Source of the DNA: Candidatus Ribeiella danica | GTDB taxonomy: Bacteria > Chloroflexota > Chloroflexia > Chloroflexales > Roseiflexaceae | Direction: 5' to 3' | Assembly (NCBI GenBank): GCA_016717335.1 | Contig: JADKFS010000001.1 | Coordinates: forward strand, 372,001 to 436,000 | Length of the DNA stretch: 64,000 bases | Part shown: positions 56,545-64,000 of the stretch, one piece after another | Position numbering within the stretch: position 1 is the first letter of the stretch | Layout of the letters: the number at the start of each line of letters is the position of its first letter | The notes under the pieces: generated by a model | Seen by the model: only the letters and a program-made list of their open reading frames with translations | Told to the model about the DNA's origin: nothing | Databases searched by the model: none | Position numbers and translations under genes: made by a program

Positions 56545-56620
56545 GAGTTCTGAGTTCTAAGTTCTAAGTTTTGAGTTGTGGTCGTGCTCACTCAAAACTC
56601 AAAACTCAAAACTCAAAACT
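56545..56620. repeat. Inverted array of AGTTCTA / AACTCAAA units at a start codon
   Basis: GAGTTCTGAGTTCTAAGTTC-type units (56546-56576) face four ACTCAAA-type units (56590-56620) around GTGGTCGTGCTCA. On the minus strand it occupies the region between the flippase-like gene stop and the GT4 start. Confidence 0.9.
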
Positions 56621-56623
56621 GGC

Positions 56624-57721
56624 CTATTTGCGCTTGCTGAAGAGGTACAAGATAAACCCGAAGATAATGATGCTCCAGAAATTGATCGTCCGGTCGAGGA
56701 ATGTGACGGCGACGGCCAGGTCGCGGCTGACCGGCTGGATGCCCGGCGCCGTCGGCAGGGCCAGCAGCACGGCCGTGACCGCGCCCTCGACCACACCCAG
56801 GCCGGCCGGCGTCAGCGGGATGGCCGTGAGCAGCGAGGAGGCCAGCGCGACGAAGATGATCACCGGCAGACTCAGGTGCAGCCCCTCGGCGCCGAGCGCC
56901 TGAATCACGAAGAATAGCCGGAAGCCCTCCAGCAGCCACACTACGCCGGTCAGCAGCGCCAGCGTCGGCAGGATGCGCGGGCGAAACGAGCGCAGCGCGG
57001 CGGCCTCGAACGGCTCGTATTTGCTCAGCAGCCGCTCCGGCATGAAGCGGCGCAGGATCGGGCTGAACCAGCGCATCCCGGCCAGCCCGGCGATGATCAG
57101 CACCACCAGCACCAGGCCGGAGACGAAGATCACGTTTGTCTCCGGCGGCAGGTGCGTGCCGAACACCACCCAGCCCGACAGCACCAGGAAGGTGAACAGG
57201 CCTAGCATATCCAGCAGCCGCTCGGCGAAGATCGTGCCAAACGTCGCCGAGAACGAGACCCGGCCGTTGTGCTTGAGCAAGTACCCGCGGTAGGCGTCGC
57301 CGAGCTTGGCCGGCACAATGCAGTTGGCGAACCAGGAGAGGTACAGGTACTCCATCAGCGCCGGCAACGAGGCCCAGCTCTTGCGGCCCTCGCGCACCGG
57401 CACGCCCGCGTTGTCGAGCAGCAGGCGCCAGCGAATCGCCCGCAGCGGAAACGTCAGATAGAATACGAGAAAGCCGGCTAGCAGCAGGGCGAGATCGGCG
57501 CCACGCATGTACTGCCAGGTTTTCTGCAGGTCGATGTTCAGCCCACGGACCAGGAACAGGATGATCGCCACAGCCAGCCCAAATGAGATCAGCGTCCGCG
57601 GGTTTCGCAGCGCCTTGCCAAGTGAAAAACCTGCGCGCTCGACCTCGGCCTGCGCGGGTGGCTCGTGGCTTATGATCGCCTCGTCGGCGTTGGACAGCTC
57701 GTTCGTCGAGTCATTGATCAT
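56624..57721 (-). CDS. Flippase-like membrane protein (lysylphosphatidylglycerol synthase TM family)
   Basis: 365 residues with about eight membrane segments. The family hallmarks LRAIRWRLLLDNAGV, YLSWFANCIVPAKLGDAYRG and IPLTPAGLGVVEGAVTAVLL are present. Members of this family (UPF0104) flip or translocate lipids or lipid-linked sugars in other bacteria; no lysyl-transferase domain is attached. A cytosolic acidic N-terminus of about 40 residues precedes the first helix. It is placed among glycan genes and may export a lipid intermediate. Confidence 0.88.
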   Translation of the reverse strand: MINDSTNELSNADEAIISHEPPAQAEVERAGFSLGKALRNPRTLISFGLAVAIILFLVRGLNIDLQKTWQYMRGADLALLLAGFLVFYLTFPLRAIRWRLLLDNAGVPVREGRKSWASLPALMEYLYLSWFANCIVPAKLGDAYRGYLLKHNGRVSFSATFGTIFAERLLDMLGLFTFLVLSGWVVFGTHLPPETNVIFVSGLVLVVLIIAGLAGMRWFSPILRRFMPERLLSKYEPFEAAALRSFRPRILPTLALLTGVVWLLEGFRLFFVIQALGAEGLHLSLPVIIFVALASSLLTAIPLTPAGLGVVEGAVTAVLLALPTAPGIQPVSRDLAVAVTFLDRTINFWSIIIFGFILYLFSKRK

Positions 57722-57853
57722 ACCAGTATTACATTCCTTCTCAGGAAGATGTTTGCCGTGCCGCGCCGGAGCAGCTGCGATGTCCCGGCGCCACGGTCAG
57801 CTTGTACGCAGGCAGCTCCCTTACACCACCCGCCGCCCCGACAAACATCCTAC

Positions 57854-58819
57854 CTACGTAGATCTGCGCCCAAGCACCTCGGTCTGGTACCAGGCCCAGA
57901 AACGCTCCAGCCCCAGCTCCAGGGAGGTCGCGGGCTGGAAGCCCAACAAGCGCCGTGCCTTGTCCACGTTCGCATAGGTGATCGGCGGATCGGCCGCCGG
58001 GAGCGGCTTGGCGTCGATGATTGCCGTCAGTCCGGTCACCCGCTCAAGCAGAGCGATAAAGTCGCACAGCTGGACTGGGCTGGAGTTACCAAGGTTAAGA
58101 ATCTCGAAGGGCAGGTCGCAGTCGAGCGCCGCGACGACCCCCGCGACAATATCGTCCACGTAGGTCCAGTCGCGATAGACGCCCTGGCCGCCGTCGAACA
58201 GCGTGATCGGCCGGTTGTTGACCATCGCGTCGACGAACAGGTACGGCGTCATGTCCGGCCGGCCGCGCGGCCCATACACCGTGAAGAAGCGCACTACCCG
58301 CGTCGGCAGCTTGTGCAGGTAGTGGAACGTGTACGACAGCACCTCGGCGGCTTTCTTCGTCGCCGCATACGGCGAGAGCGGCCGATCGGTCGCGAGATCC
58401 TCCGACCAGGGCGTCGGCGCCTGGCCGTAGACCGACGAGGTCGAGGCCAGCACGAAGCCACGCACGTCATGCCGCCGCGACAGCTCGAGCAGGTTCACCG
58501 TCCCGCGGACGTTGACCTCTTCGTAGAGCAGCGGGCGCTCGACCGAGGGGCGCGGGCCGGCCATTGCGCCAATGTGGGCGACACGCTCGGGGCGATAGGC
58601 CGCGAAGACCTGCTCCATCGCCGCCGTATCGCGAAAGTCGCCTTCGACCAGCGTGTAGCCCGGATGCTCAAGCGCGCCGGCGATGTTCTTGCGCTTGCGC
58701 GCCGGGCTGTAGTAGTCGTTGAAGTTATCGACGCACACCACCTCGTCGCCGCGCGCCAGCAGCCTGTCGACCAGGTGACTTCCAACAAACCCCGCCCCTC
58801 CGGTCACCAGATAGCGCAT
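57854..58819 (-). CDS. NAD-dependent epimerase (UDP-glucuronate 4-epimerase-like)
   Basis: 321 residues, extended SDR. MRYLVTGGAGFVGSHLVDRL (NAD site), Ser/Thr in LASTSSVYG and YAATKKAAE (YxxxK) are intact. IGAMAGPRPSVERP and the VDDIV segment are typical of UDP-glucuronate/galacturonate 4-epimerases. AGGAG precedes ATG 58819 by eight bases. It lies 2 bases after the O-antigen ligase stop, so coupled with it. Confidence 0.88.
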   Translation of the reverse strand: MRYLVTGGAGFVGSHLVDRLLARGDEVVCVDNFNDYYSPARKRKNIAGALEHPGYTLVEGDFRDTAAMEQVFAAYRPERVAHIGAMAGPRPSVERPLLYEEVNVRGTVNLLELSRRHDVRGFVLASTSSVYGQAPTPWSEDLATDRPLSPYAATKKAAEVLSYTFHYLHKLPTRVVRFFTVYGPRGRPDMTPYLFVDAMVNNRPITLFDGGQGVYRDWTYVDDIVAGVVAALDCDLPFEILNLGNSSPVQLCDFIALLERVTGLTAIIDAKPLPAADPPITYANVDKARRLLGFQPATSLELGLERFWAWYQTEVLGRRST

Positions 58820-58821
58820 GT

Positions 58822-60405
58822 TCAGACTCCTATCCACTCATCGATCGTACTTGTGCTATGCTCTAGTGGATTCTGCGCCAGCCGCTCAATCACGAAGAGC
58901 AACCCCCATACCGCTGCGAGCTGAATGCCCATACTCAGGACATGTACGTTCTCGAACAGATCGTGCGCAACGGCCGCGGAAATGATACCACAACATCCGA
59001 TCGCGGCGCTACGCCAGAGCGGCCCATTTGCCCGCCTCAGCGTGACGAGCGCCTGGCGCGCGAGGCCAGCCAGCAGTGCGAGGTAGGCCAGCAGGCCGAT
59101 CGCGCCGGCCTCGGCGGCCATATGGATGTAATAGTTGTGCGCGTGCCCGCGCGACGCGTACCAGCTCCCAACCGCAAACTCGGGGTACGCGGCGGTGTAG
59201 CTGCCCGGGCCAACGCCGGTCAGCGGGTGCGCCAGGAACATATGCCAGCCGGCCTGCATCTGCGCCATCCGCTCCACCAGCGCGAAGTTCGCTGGTGTCA
59301 CCACGGCCGAGCCGGCGTCGAAGAACGCCAGGTAGCTAGTGATGCTGGCGAGCCGCGCGGCGACGAAGCCAGGCAACAGCCCAAAGCCGCCGATCGCGGC
59401 ACCGAGCGCCACGACCCCGAGTGCGCCAAGCGCCCAGGCGCGCGCTCGCGGGCCGAGCGCCAGCGCTATGCCCAGCGCGCCGGCCGCCGCCCCCACCCAC
59501 GCGCCGCGCGAGAGCGACGCCACCAGGGCGGCCAGCAGTAGGGCAGTTGTCGTCCATAGCGCCAGCGCGCAGATGATAAGGTGTCGGGGCGACAGGGTGA
59601 GCGGGCGACGCGGCGAAGCGTTGTCACCCCCTCGCTCACTCTCGATTCGTCGCTGGTCACGTCGCCAGAAAGCAGCCGTAGCACCAACCGCGAGCGCGAC
59701 CGCCAGCGGCCAGGCCATGTTCAAGTAGCCCGCGAACGAGTTTGGCTGCCCGATCGTGCCGTACGCCCGGACGAACGGCAGCCCCGCCGCGATGCGAAAG
59801 CTCGGCGGGCCGGCGCCCGACACAAACTGCGCGATGCCAATCGTAGCCTCGGCCGCGGGCGCCAGCAGCAGGCAGACCAGCAGCCCGGCGACCTGCCAGC
59901 GCCGCCTCGTCAGAGTGACGACCATCAGCCAGACCAGGAATGCCTCGATCCAGCGCAGCGCCTCCTTGAGACCCGCCGCGCGCGGGTAGGGCGAGAGCGT
60001 GACGGCCAGCAGCAGCGCCGACAGGAACGCGGCCCACAGCCACAGCTGCAGGCGGGCGCCGCGCGGCTGGCCCGCTATGAGCGGAAGCTCGGGGTGAGCA
60101 AGTACCCGCAACCCCCAGCCGAGCGTCGCCAGCAGCATCGCCGCCTGGGTGTAGCTCAGGCCGCCCGGCAGCTGCAGCAGCTCTTGCACCGGCACTGAGA
60201 GGATCGCCCAGTAGAGTCCGAAGATCGGGTCGAGCAGCGGGAGGGCCAGCGCGAGCGCCGCGCCGATCGCCAGAAGCAGCGTCTGGAGCGGAAGGAGCGC
60301 GAGTACAAGAACGACAACAGCGAGGCTTGACCACGTGACAAGGTGACAAGGTGACAAGGTGACAAGGTGTCGCCGTATATCGAAAATGGTCACCTTGTCA
60401 CCCAC
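58822..60405 (-). CDS. O-antigen ligase/polymerase-family membrane protein
   Basis: 527 residues with about twelve membrane segments. PLTGVGPGSYTAAYPEF and SRGHAHNYYIHMAAEAGAIG are the periplasmic-loop motifs of WaaL/Wzy-type proteins (H-N-x-Y). The N-terminal 25 residues are encoded by the GGTGACAAGG repeat (HLVTLSPCHLVT), and another repeat copy lies in a loop (59575-59665). The start (GTG at 60405) is therefore uncertain. It probably polymerises or ligates exopolysaccharide with the neighbouring genes. Confidence 0.82.
   Translation of the reverse strand: MGDKVTIFDIRRHLVTLSPCHLVTWSSLAVVVLVLALLPLQTLLLAIGAALALALPLLDPIFGLYWAILSVPVQELLQLPGGLSYTQAAMLLATLGWGLRVLAHPELPLIAGQPRGARLQLWLWAAFLSALLLAVTLSPYPRAAGLKEALRWIEAFLVWLMVVTLTRRRWQVAGLLVCLLLAPAAEATIGIAQFVSGAGPPSFRIAAGLPFVRAYGTIGQPNSFAGYLNMAWPLAVALAVGATAAFWRRDQRRIESERGGDNASPRRPLTLSPRHLIICALALWTTTALLLAALVASLSRGAWVGAAAGALGIALALGPRARAWALGALGVVALGAAIGGFGLLPGFVAARLASITSYLAFFDAGSAVVTPANFALVERMAQMQAGWHMFLAHPLTGVGPGSYTAAYPEFAVGSWYASRGHAHNYYIHMAAEAGAIGLLAYLALLAGLARQALVTLRRANGPLWRSAAIGCCGIISAAVAHDLFENVHVLSMGIQLAAVWGLLFVIERLAQNPLEHSTSTIDEWIGV
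59575..59665. repeat. Short-repeat array inside the O-antigen ligase gene
   Basis: GGTGTCGGGGCGACAGGGTGAGCGGGCGACG on the left (shown here in part: GGGCGACAGGGTGAGCGGGC) and GTCACCCCCTCGCTCACTC on the right form imperfect inverted arms. Coded in frame as a hydrophilic loop (ESERGGDNASPRRPLTLSPR). Confidence 0.7.
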
Positions 60406-60410
60406 TCACC
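60333..60410. repeat. Tandem GTGACAAG octamers at the O-antigen ligase start
   Basis: Four GTGACAAG copies at about 60335-60367, then the inverted GGTCACCTTGTCACCCACTCACC at 60388-60410. They encode the protein N-terminus on the minus strand. The array forms inverted arms around TCGCCGTATATCG. Confidence 0.85.
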
Positions 60411-60421
60411 GTATCACTAGG

Positions 60422-61375
60422 TCAGGCCAGCTCGCCACGACGCCGGAGCTGCTCGCGGAACCAGGGGATCGTGCGCCGCAGGCCGTCTTCCAGCTCAACC
60501 GACGGCTGCCAGCCGAGGATCGCGTTGGCTTTGGTAATATCCGGCTGGCGCACCTGCGGGTCGTCCTGCGTCCGCATATCTTTGTAGAGAATGCCGGCCG
60601 GGTTGTCGGTCAGCTGGTTGATCACCTCGGCAAACTGCTTGATCGTATACTCGCCGGGGTTGCCGATGTTGACCGGCTCGACCTCGTCGGAGAGCAGCAG
60701 CCGGTAGACGCCTTCGACCAGGTCGGCGACGTACTGGAACGAGCGGGTCTGCGCCCCATCGCCGTACACCGTGAGCGGCTCGCCGCGCAGCGCCTGCTGG
60801 ATGAAGTTGGGCACCACCCGGCCGTCGCGCAGCCGCATGCGCTCGCCATAGGTGTTGAAGATCCGCACGATCCGCGTGTCGACGCCGTGAAAACGGTTGT
60901 AGGCCATCGTGATCGCCTCGGCAAAGCGCTTGGCCTCGTCGTAGACGCCGCGCGGGCCAATCGGGTTCACGTAGCCGTAGTAGCTCTCGGGCTGCGGGTG
61001 GATCTGCGGGTCGCCGTAGACCTCCGAGGTCGAGGCCAGCAGAAAGCGCGCGCCCTTGTCCTTCGCCAGGCCAAGCGCCTTGTGGGTGCCCAGCGCGCCG
61101 ACCTTGAGCGTCTGAATGGGCAGCTCGAGGTAATCGACCGGCGACGCAGGAGACGCAAAGTGCAGAATGGCATCCAGCGGCCCATCGACGAAGATGTAGT
61201 TGGTGACGTCGTGCTTGATGTAGCTGAAACGCTCGTGGCCGGCGAGATGTGCGATGTTGTCGGTGCTGCCGGTGATCAGGTTGTCCATCACGATCACCTC
61301 GTGCCCTTCGGCAAGAAAGCGATCGCAGAGGTGTGAGCCAAGGAAACCGGCGCCGCCCGTGATCAATACCCGCAT
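60422..61375 (-). CDS. UDP-glucuronate decarboxylase-like SDR (UDP-xylose synthase)
   Basis: 317 residues, extended SDR. MRVLITGGAGFLGSHLCDRF, FASPASPVDY, STSEVYGDP and the YxxxK in YDEAKRFAE follow the UXS pattern; GPRGVYDEAKR and IRIFNTYGERM are characteristic. It converts UDP-glucuronate to UDP-xylose in the classical members. The start is at ATG 61375 with AGGAG eleven bases upstream; upstream open frame is repeat-derived. It sits between the O-antigen ligase and sugar transferase genes. Confidence 0.9.
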   Translation of the reverse strand: MRVLITGGAGFLGSHLCDRFLAEGHEVIVMDNLITGSTDNIAHLAGHERFSYIKHDVTNYIFVDGPLDAILHFASPASPVDYLELPIQTLKVGALGTHKALGLAKDKGARFLLASTSEVYGDPQIHPQPESYYGYVNPIGPRGVYDEAKRFAEAITMAYNRFHGVDTRIVRIFNTYGERMRLRDGRVVPNFIQQALRGEPLTVYGDGAQTRSFQYVADLVEGVYRLLLSDEVEPVNIGNPGEYTIKQFAEVINQLTDNPAGILYKDMRTQDDPQVRQPDITKANAILGWQPSVELEDGLRRTIPWFREQLRRRGELA

Positions 61376-61383
61376 AGTAGATG

Positions 61384-61455
61384 TAGCTCCTTGTCGATAC
61401 GAAATGTTAGGACGTTGGAACGTCAGAACGCTGGAACGTTCCAACGCTCTAACGG
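61384..61455. repeat. CGTTCCAA-family inverted short repeat
   Basis: GTTGGAACGTCAGAACGCTGG followed by AACGTTCCAACGCTCTAACG; the same unit occurs in tandem at 31992-32027. It lies between UXS and the glycosylphosphotransferase gene. (The left arm is 21 bases with one interruption in the middle: GTTGGAACG, TCAG, AACGCTGG.). Confidence 0.75.
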
Positions 61456-61459
61456 GTTG

Positions 61460-62998
61460 TCAGTAGGCGCCTTTGCCCGAGAGCACCGCCGGAATCGTCT
61501 CGATCATGATCCGCAGATCCATCCCGGGCGACCAGTTCTCGGCGTAGTAAATGTCGAGCCGGACCATCTCGTCGAACGACGTGTCGCTGCGACCCAGCAC
61601 CTGCCACAGCCCGGTGAGGCCAGGGTTGGCCTCCAGCCGCCGGTAGTGCCACTCTTCATACTGCGCGACCTCGGCGGGCAGCTGTGGGCGCGGGCCGACC
61701 AGGCTCATCTCGCCGCGGACGATATTCCAGAGCTGGGGCAGCTCATCCAGGCTCGAGCGGCGCAAAAAACGACCCAGGCGTGTCAGGCGCGGGTCGTTGC
61801 GGATCTTGAAGATCGGGCCGTCGGCCTCGTTCAGCTGAGCCAGCTCGGCCTTGCGCTCCTCGGCGTCGACGACCATCGTGCGGAATTTATAGGCGGTGAA
61901 CGGCTGGCCGCCCTTGCCGATCCGGCGCTGCTGGAAGATCGCAGGCCCGGGCGAGTCCCACCTGATCGCCAGCGCGATGATCGCCGCGAACGGCAGCACC
62001 ACCGGCGCGGTCAGCACGATGATCGTCAGGTCGATCGCGCGCTTGAGCACCAGGTTCCAGCCCTTGAGGGAAAGCTCCTTCAGGCCGATCAGCGGGATGC
62101 CGCTCAAGTTGCCGACATTCACCCGATCGAAGCTCAGCTCGAACAGGTCGGGCACCACGCGAAAATCGACGCCCATCGTGCGGCATTCCCGAACGATCTC
62201 TGGCAGGCGGTGGTGCTCCCAGAACGGCAGCGCGATCACCACCAGGTCGATCGTGCCATGCCGCAGGATCGCCGACAGATCCTGGACCGAGCCAAGGTGT
62301 CGAAAGTGGCCGTTGCGGCGCTCAGTGCGCGGCGGCTCGCGGTCCTCGAGGTAGCCGATCAGCGAGTAGCCCAGGAAAGTCTGCGCGACGATCCCATCCA
62401 TCACCTGGCGGCCAAGCCCGGTGCCGCCGACCACCACCACCCGCTCGCGGCCGATCCCCTGCGACCAGCGCCAGCGCCGCGCGCCCACCAGCACGCCACG
62501 CGAGAGGCTCAGCAGTGTGACGATCGCGACCCAGGCAAAGGCGTACAGCAGGCGCGAGTAGAGCGGGCGCTGGAAGATCGTCCACAGCACCACCACGGCG
62601 ATGCCGGTGGTGGTGCCGCCAATAATCGGCCCGAGGTAGTCGAGCAGGCCGGCATTGCGCGGCATGCGGTAGAGGCCCTTCATGGCGTACAGCGTCAGCA
62701 GCACGACCATGAGCAGCAGCACGTAGGGCAGGAAGCTGCGGAGTGGGATGAAGTTGACCGTGAGCACTTCCTGCACGATCCGATTCAGCGGCGCCGGCCA
62801 GCTGAGCTGGTAGCGCATCCAGTAGGCTATTGCAAAGCCGGCCAGGATCAGCGCCGCGTCGACGATCGCCAGCAGCACGCCGTCTGCTCGGCGGCGCGGC
62901 CTAGGATACGCGATTGGAAAATGTTGTGCGGACAGCGCGCCAGCAAGCGACAGATCCGCAGCATCTGCTACCTTCCGCTCCTCAGTCACATCTGCCAC
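61460..62998 (-). CDS. Polyprenyl glycosylphosphotransferase (exopolysaccharide initiation)
   Basis: 512 residues from a GTG start with GGAG six bases upstream. About four membrane segments at the N-terminus, a CoA-binding-like domain (VVVVGGTGLGRQVM), then a C-terminal catalytic domain with KRAIDLTIIVLTAPVVLP, WDSPGPAIFQQRRIG, FRTMVVDAE, DELPQLWNIVRGEMSLVGP and PGLTGLWQV. This is the family that transfers a sugar phosphate to undecaprenyl phosphate. It initiates the repeat unit made by the downstream genes. The open frame runs further upstream but is not coding-like. Confidence 0.92.
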   Translation of the reverse strand: MADVTEERKVADAADLSLAGALSAQHFPIAYPRPRRRADGVLLAIVDAALILAGFAIAYWMRYQLSWPAPLNRIVQEVLTVNFIPLRSFLPYVLLLMVVLLTLYAMKGLYRMPRNAGLLDYLGPIIGGTTTGIAVVVLWTIFQRPLYSRLLYAFAWVAIVTLLSLSRGVLVGARRWRWSQGIGRERVVVVGGTGLGRQVMDGIVAQTFLGYSLIGYLEDREPPRTERRNGHFRHLGSVQDLSAILRHGTIDLVVIALPFWEHHRLPEIVRECRTMGVDFRVVPDLFELSFDRVNVGNLSGIPLIGLKELSLKGWNLVLKRAIDLTIIVLTAPVVLPFAAIIALAIRWDSPGPAIFQQRRIGKGGQPFTAYKFRTMVVDAEERKAELAQLNEADGPIFKIRNDPRLTRLGRFLRRSSLDELPQLWNIVRGEMSLVGPRPQLPAEVAQYEEWHYRRLEANPGLTGLWQVLGRSDTSFDEMVRLDIYYAENWSPGMDLRIMIETIPAVLSGKGAY

Positions 62999-63168
62999 GG
63001 CCCACTCCACGATAGACAGGTTCTCGCGAACCTTAAACACAGTTCGAGGTAGGTGCCGCCCGCAGGCCCTACCTGGGCAGGTTTGGAGCGGCCAGAGGCT
63101 CTTCCAAACCTCCCACAACGATAAAATCGCCACCAGGCCAAACCGCGCCGCAGCCGCCAACGCCAGGA

Positions 63169-64000
63169 CTATTCCTGATCCGACCAGACCAGCTGCGCCT
63201 TTTCGATATAGACCGGGTCGCCCTCTTGCACGCCAGCTTCCAGCAGGGCCGCGCTGATTCCGCTGGCCTCCAGCACCCGCTGGATGCGCATGAGCGCCTC
63301 GGACTGGGCGAAGTTCGTCATTGAGATCAGCCGCTCGATCTTCTTGCCGCGCACGCGCCAGCCCTTGCCCTCGGGCTCGACCATAAACAGCCGCTCGTCG
63401 ACCTCTGGCACCGGCCAGATCAGTTCCTCGTCGCGAACCCTGCGGTCGCGCGCGGGCATCGCTGCCAGCTGCGCTGCGAGGTGCTGGATCAGCGCGTCGA
63501 CGCCCGCGCGGGTAGCCGCCGAGATCACGAAGAGCTCGGTCTCAGACGGCTCGATTGCAGCGCGCAGCCGCTCGATATTCGCCTGCGCCTCGGGCAGATC
63601 GGCTTTGTTCAGCACCACCACCTGCGGCCGCTCGGCCAGCTCCGGCTGGTAGAGGCGCAGCTCCTCGTTGATCTGTCGGTAGTCCGCCAGCGGGTCGCGC
63701 CCATCGACGCCGGCGGCGTCCACGAGGTGGAGCAGCATGCGCGTACGCTCGACGTGCCGCAGAAAATCGTGCCCCAGCCCGACGCCGCGGTGCGCGCCCT
63801 CGATCAGGCCAGGGATATCCGCCATCACGAAGCTAAAGTCGCCGACGGCCACCACGCCCAGGTTGGGCTGCAGCGTGGTGAATGGGTAGTCGCCGATTTT
63901 TGGGCGGGCTGCGCTGACGATCGAGAGCAGCGTCGACTTGCCCGCGTTCGGAAATCCGACCAGCCCGACATCGGCCAGCAGCTTCAGCTCAAGCTCAAGC
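63169..64000 (-). CDS. obg: Obg-family GTPase (5' end outside window)
   Basis: The frame is open to the end of the window, beginning inside LELKLLADVGLVGFPNAGKS (Walker A). DIPGLIEGAH (G3), LNKADLP (G4) and SAATRAG (G5) follow. The C-terminal OCT domain is seen as GKGWRVRGKKIERLISMTN to the end (QLVWSDQE). The N-terminal glycine-rich Obg domain is beyond 64000. Ribosome assembly and stress-linked GTPase. It lies upstream of the glycosylphosphotransferase, 171 bases away. Confidence 0.95.
   Translation of the reverse strand, partial: LELELKLLADVGLVGFPNAGKSTLLSIVSAARPKIGDYPFTTLQPNLGVVAVGDFSFVMADIPGLIEGAHRGVGLGHDFLRHVERTRMLLHLVDAAGVDGRDPLADYRQINEELRLYQPELAERPQVVVLNKADLPEAQANIERLRAAIEPSETELFVISAATRAGVDALIQHLAAQLAAMPARDRRVRDEELIWPVPEVDERLFMVEPEGKGWRVRGKKIERLISMTNFAQSEALMRIQRVLEASGISAALLEAGVQEGDPVYIEKAQLVWSDQE

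Overview
The window is high-GC DNA, densely packed with genes on both strands. It looks like a Chloroflexota chromosome, most likely Chloroflexales/Roseiflexineae-like. The evidence is an archaeal-type mevalonate cluster, a Mg/Co-chelatase gene split by a slippery A-run, fungal/archaeal-type Asd, and many short-repeat arrays between genes. The assignment is inference from gene content; no rRNA gene or other phylogenetic anchor lies in the window. No tRNA, rRNA, CRISPR array, prophage or intact insertion sequence was found.

Layout. 1-13.8 kb: mixed housekeeping and enzyme genes (coiled-coil protein, molybdopterin oxidoreductase, endonuclease V, DyP peroxidase with an SH3 tail, FGGY kinase, SDR, orphan response regulator beside a degenerate membrane cyclase, GT4). 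13.9-20.1 kb: aspartate-family locus. A near-consensus promoter precedes a Thr-rich leader peptide and intrinsic terminator, then thrC, aspartokinase, GNAT, a 59-bp tandem repeat, asd and a PLP aminotransferase. 20.3-29 kb: a BtuF-like protein, a large acidic protein of unknown function, M61 peptidase, feoA/feoB, DUF72. 29.3-33.4 kb: GT2, methyltransferase and a YfhO-type membrane protein whose frame is broken at a heptanucleotide repeat. 33.4-36 kb: SRPBCC plus a small regulator-like protein behind a perfect palindrome, and a cyanophycin-synthetase-like protein without its motors. 36-40.3 kb: DUF35, thiolase-like, HMG-CoA synthase and HMG-CoA reductase. 40.5-43.3 kb: secreted lipoprotein and metalloprotease. 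43.7-45.7 kb: chelatase I/D frameshift gene. 45.9-50.1 kb: S1 protein, then rpmH-rnpA-yidC-khpB. 50.2-55.3 kb: PfkB kinase, AAA+ ATPase, response regulator, LacD, membrane phosphatase. 55.4-63 kb: exopolysaccharide/glycan genes (GT4, flippase-like protein, two sugar-nucleotide epimerase/decarboxylases, O-antigen ligase, polyprenyl glycosylphosphotransferase). The window ends inside obg.

Most interesting points. (1) The Thr leader has all the parts of ribosome-mediated attenuation: nine Thr codons, a pause hairpin, a 7-bp antiterminator option and a terminator. (2) The chelatase gene carries a canonical A_AAA_AAG -1 slippery site after an SD-like run; this can make an I-type protein and an I-D fusion from one gene. 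(3) Removing one of four GGGGTCA copies would restore a single 900-codon YfhO frame exactly, so this is a candidate phase-variable switch. (4) The thiolase in the mevalonate cluster lacks the nucleophilic Cys and the catalytic His, and its DUF35 partner lacks the zinc cysteines, so the pair may do something other than acetoacetyl-CoA synthesis. (5) Several intergenic hairpins have 18-19-bp perfect or near-perfect arms and short loops but different sequences.

The genome is also full of short tandem repeats (7-8-bp units) arranged as inverted arms. They lie between genes, at start codons and inside at least two membrane-protein genes, where they shape reading frames.
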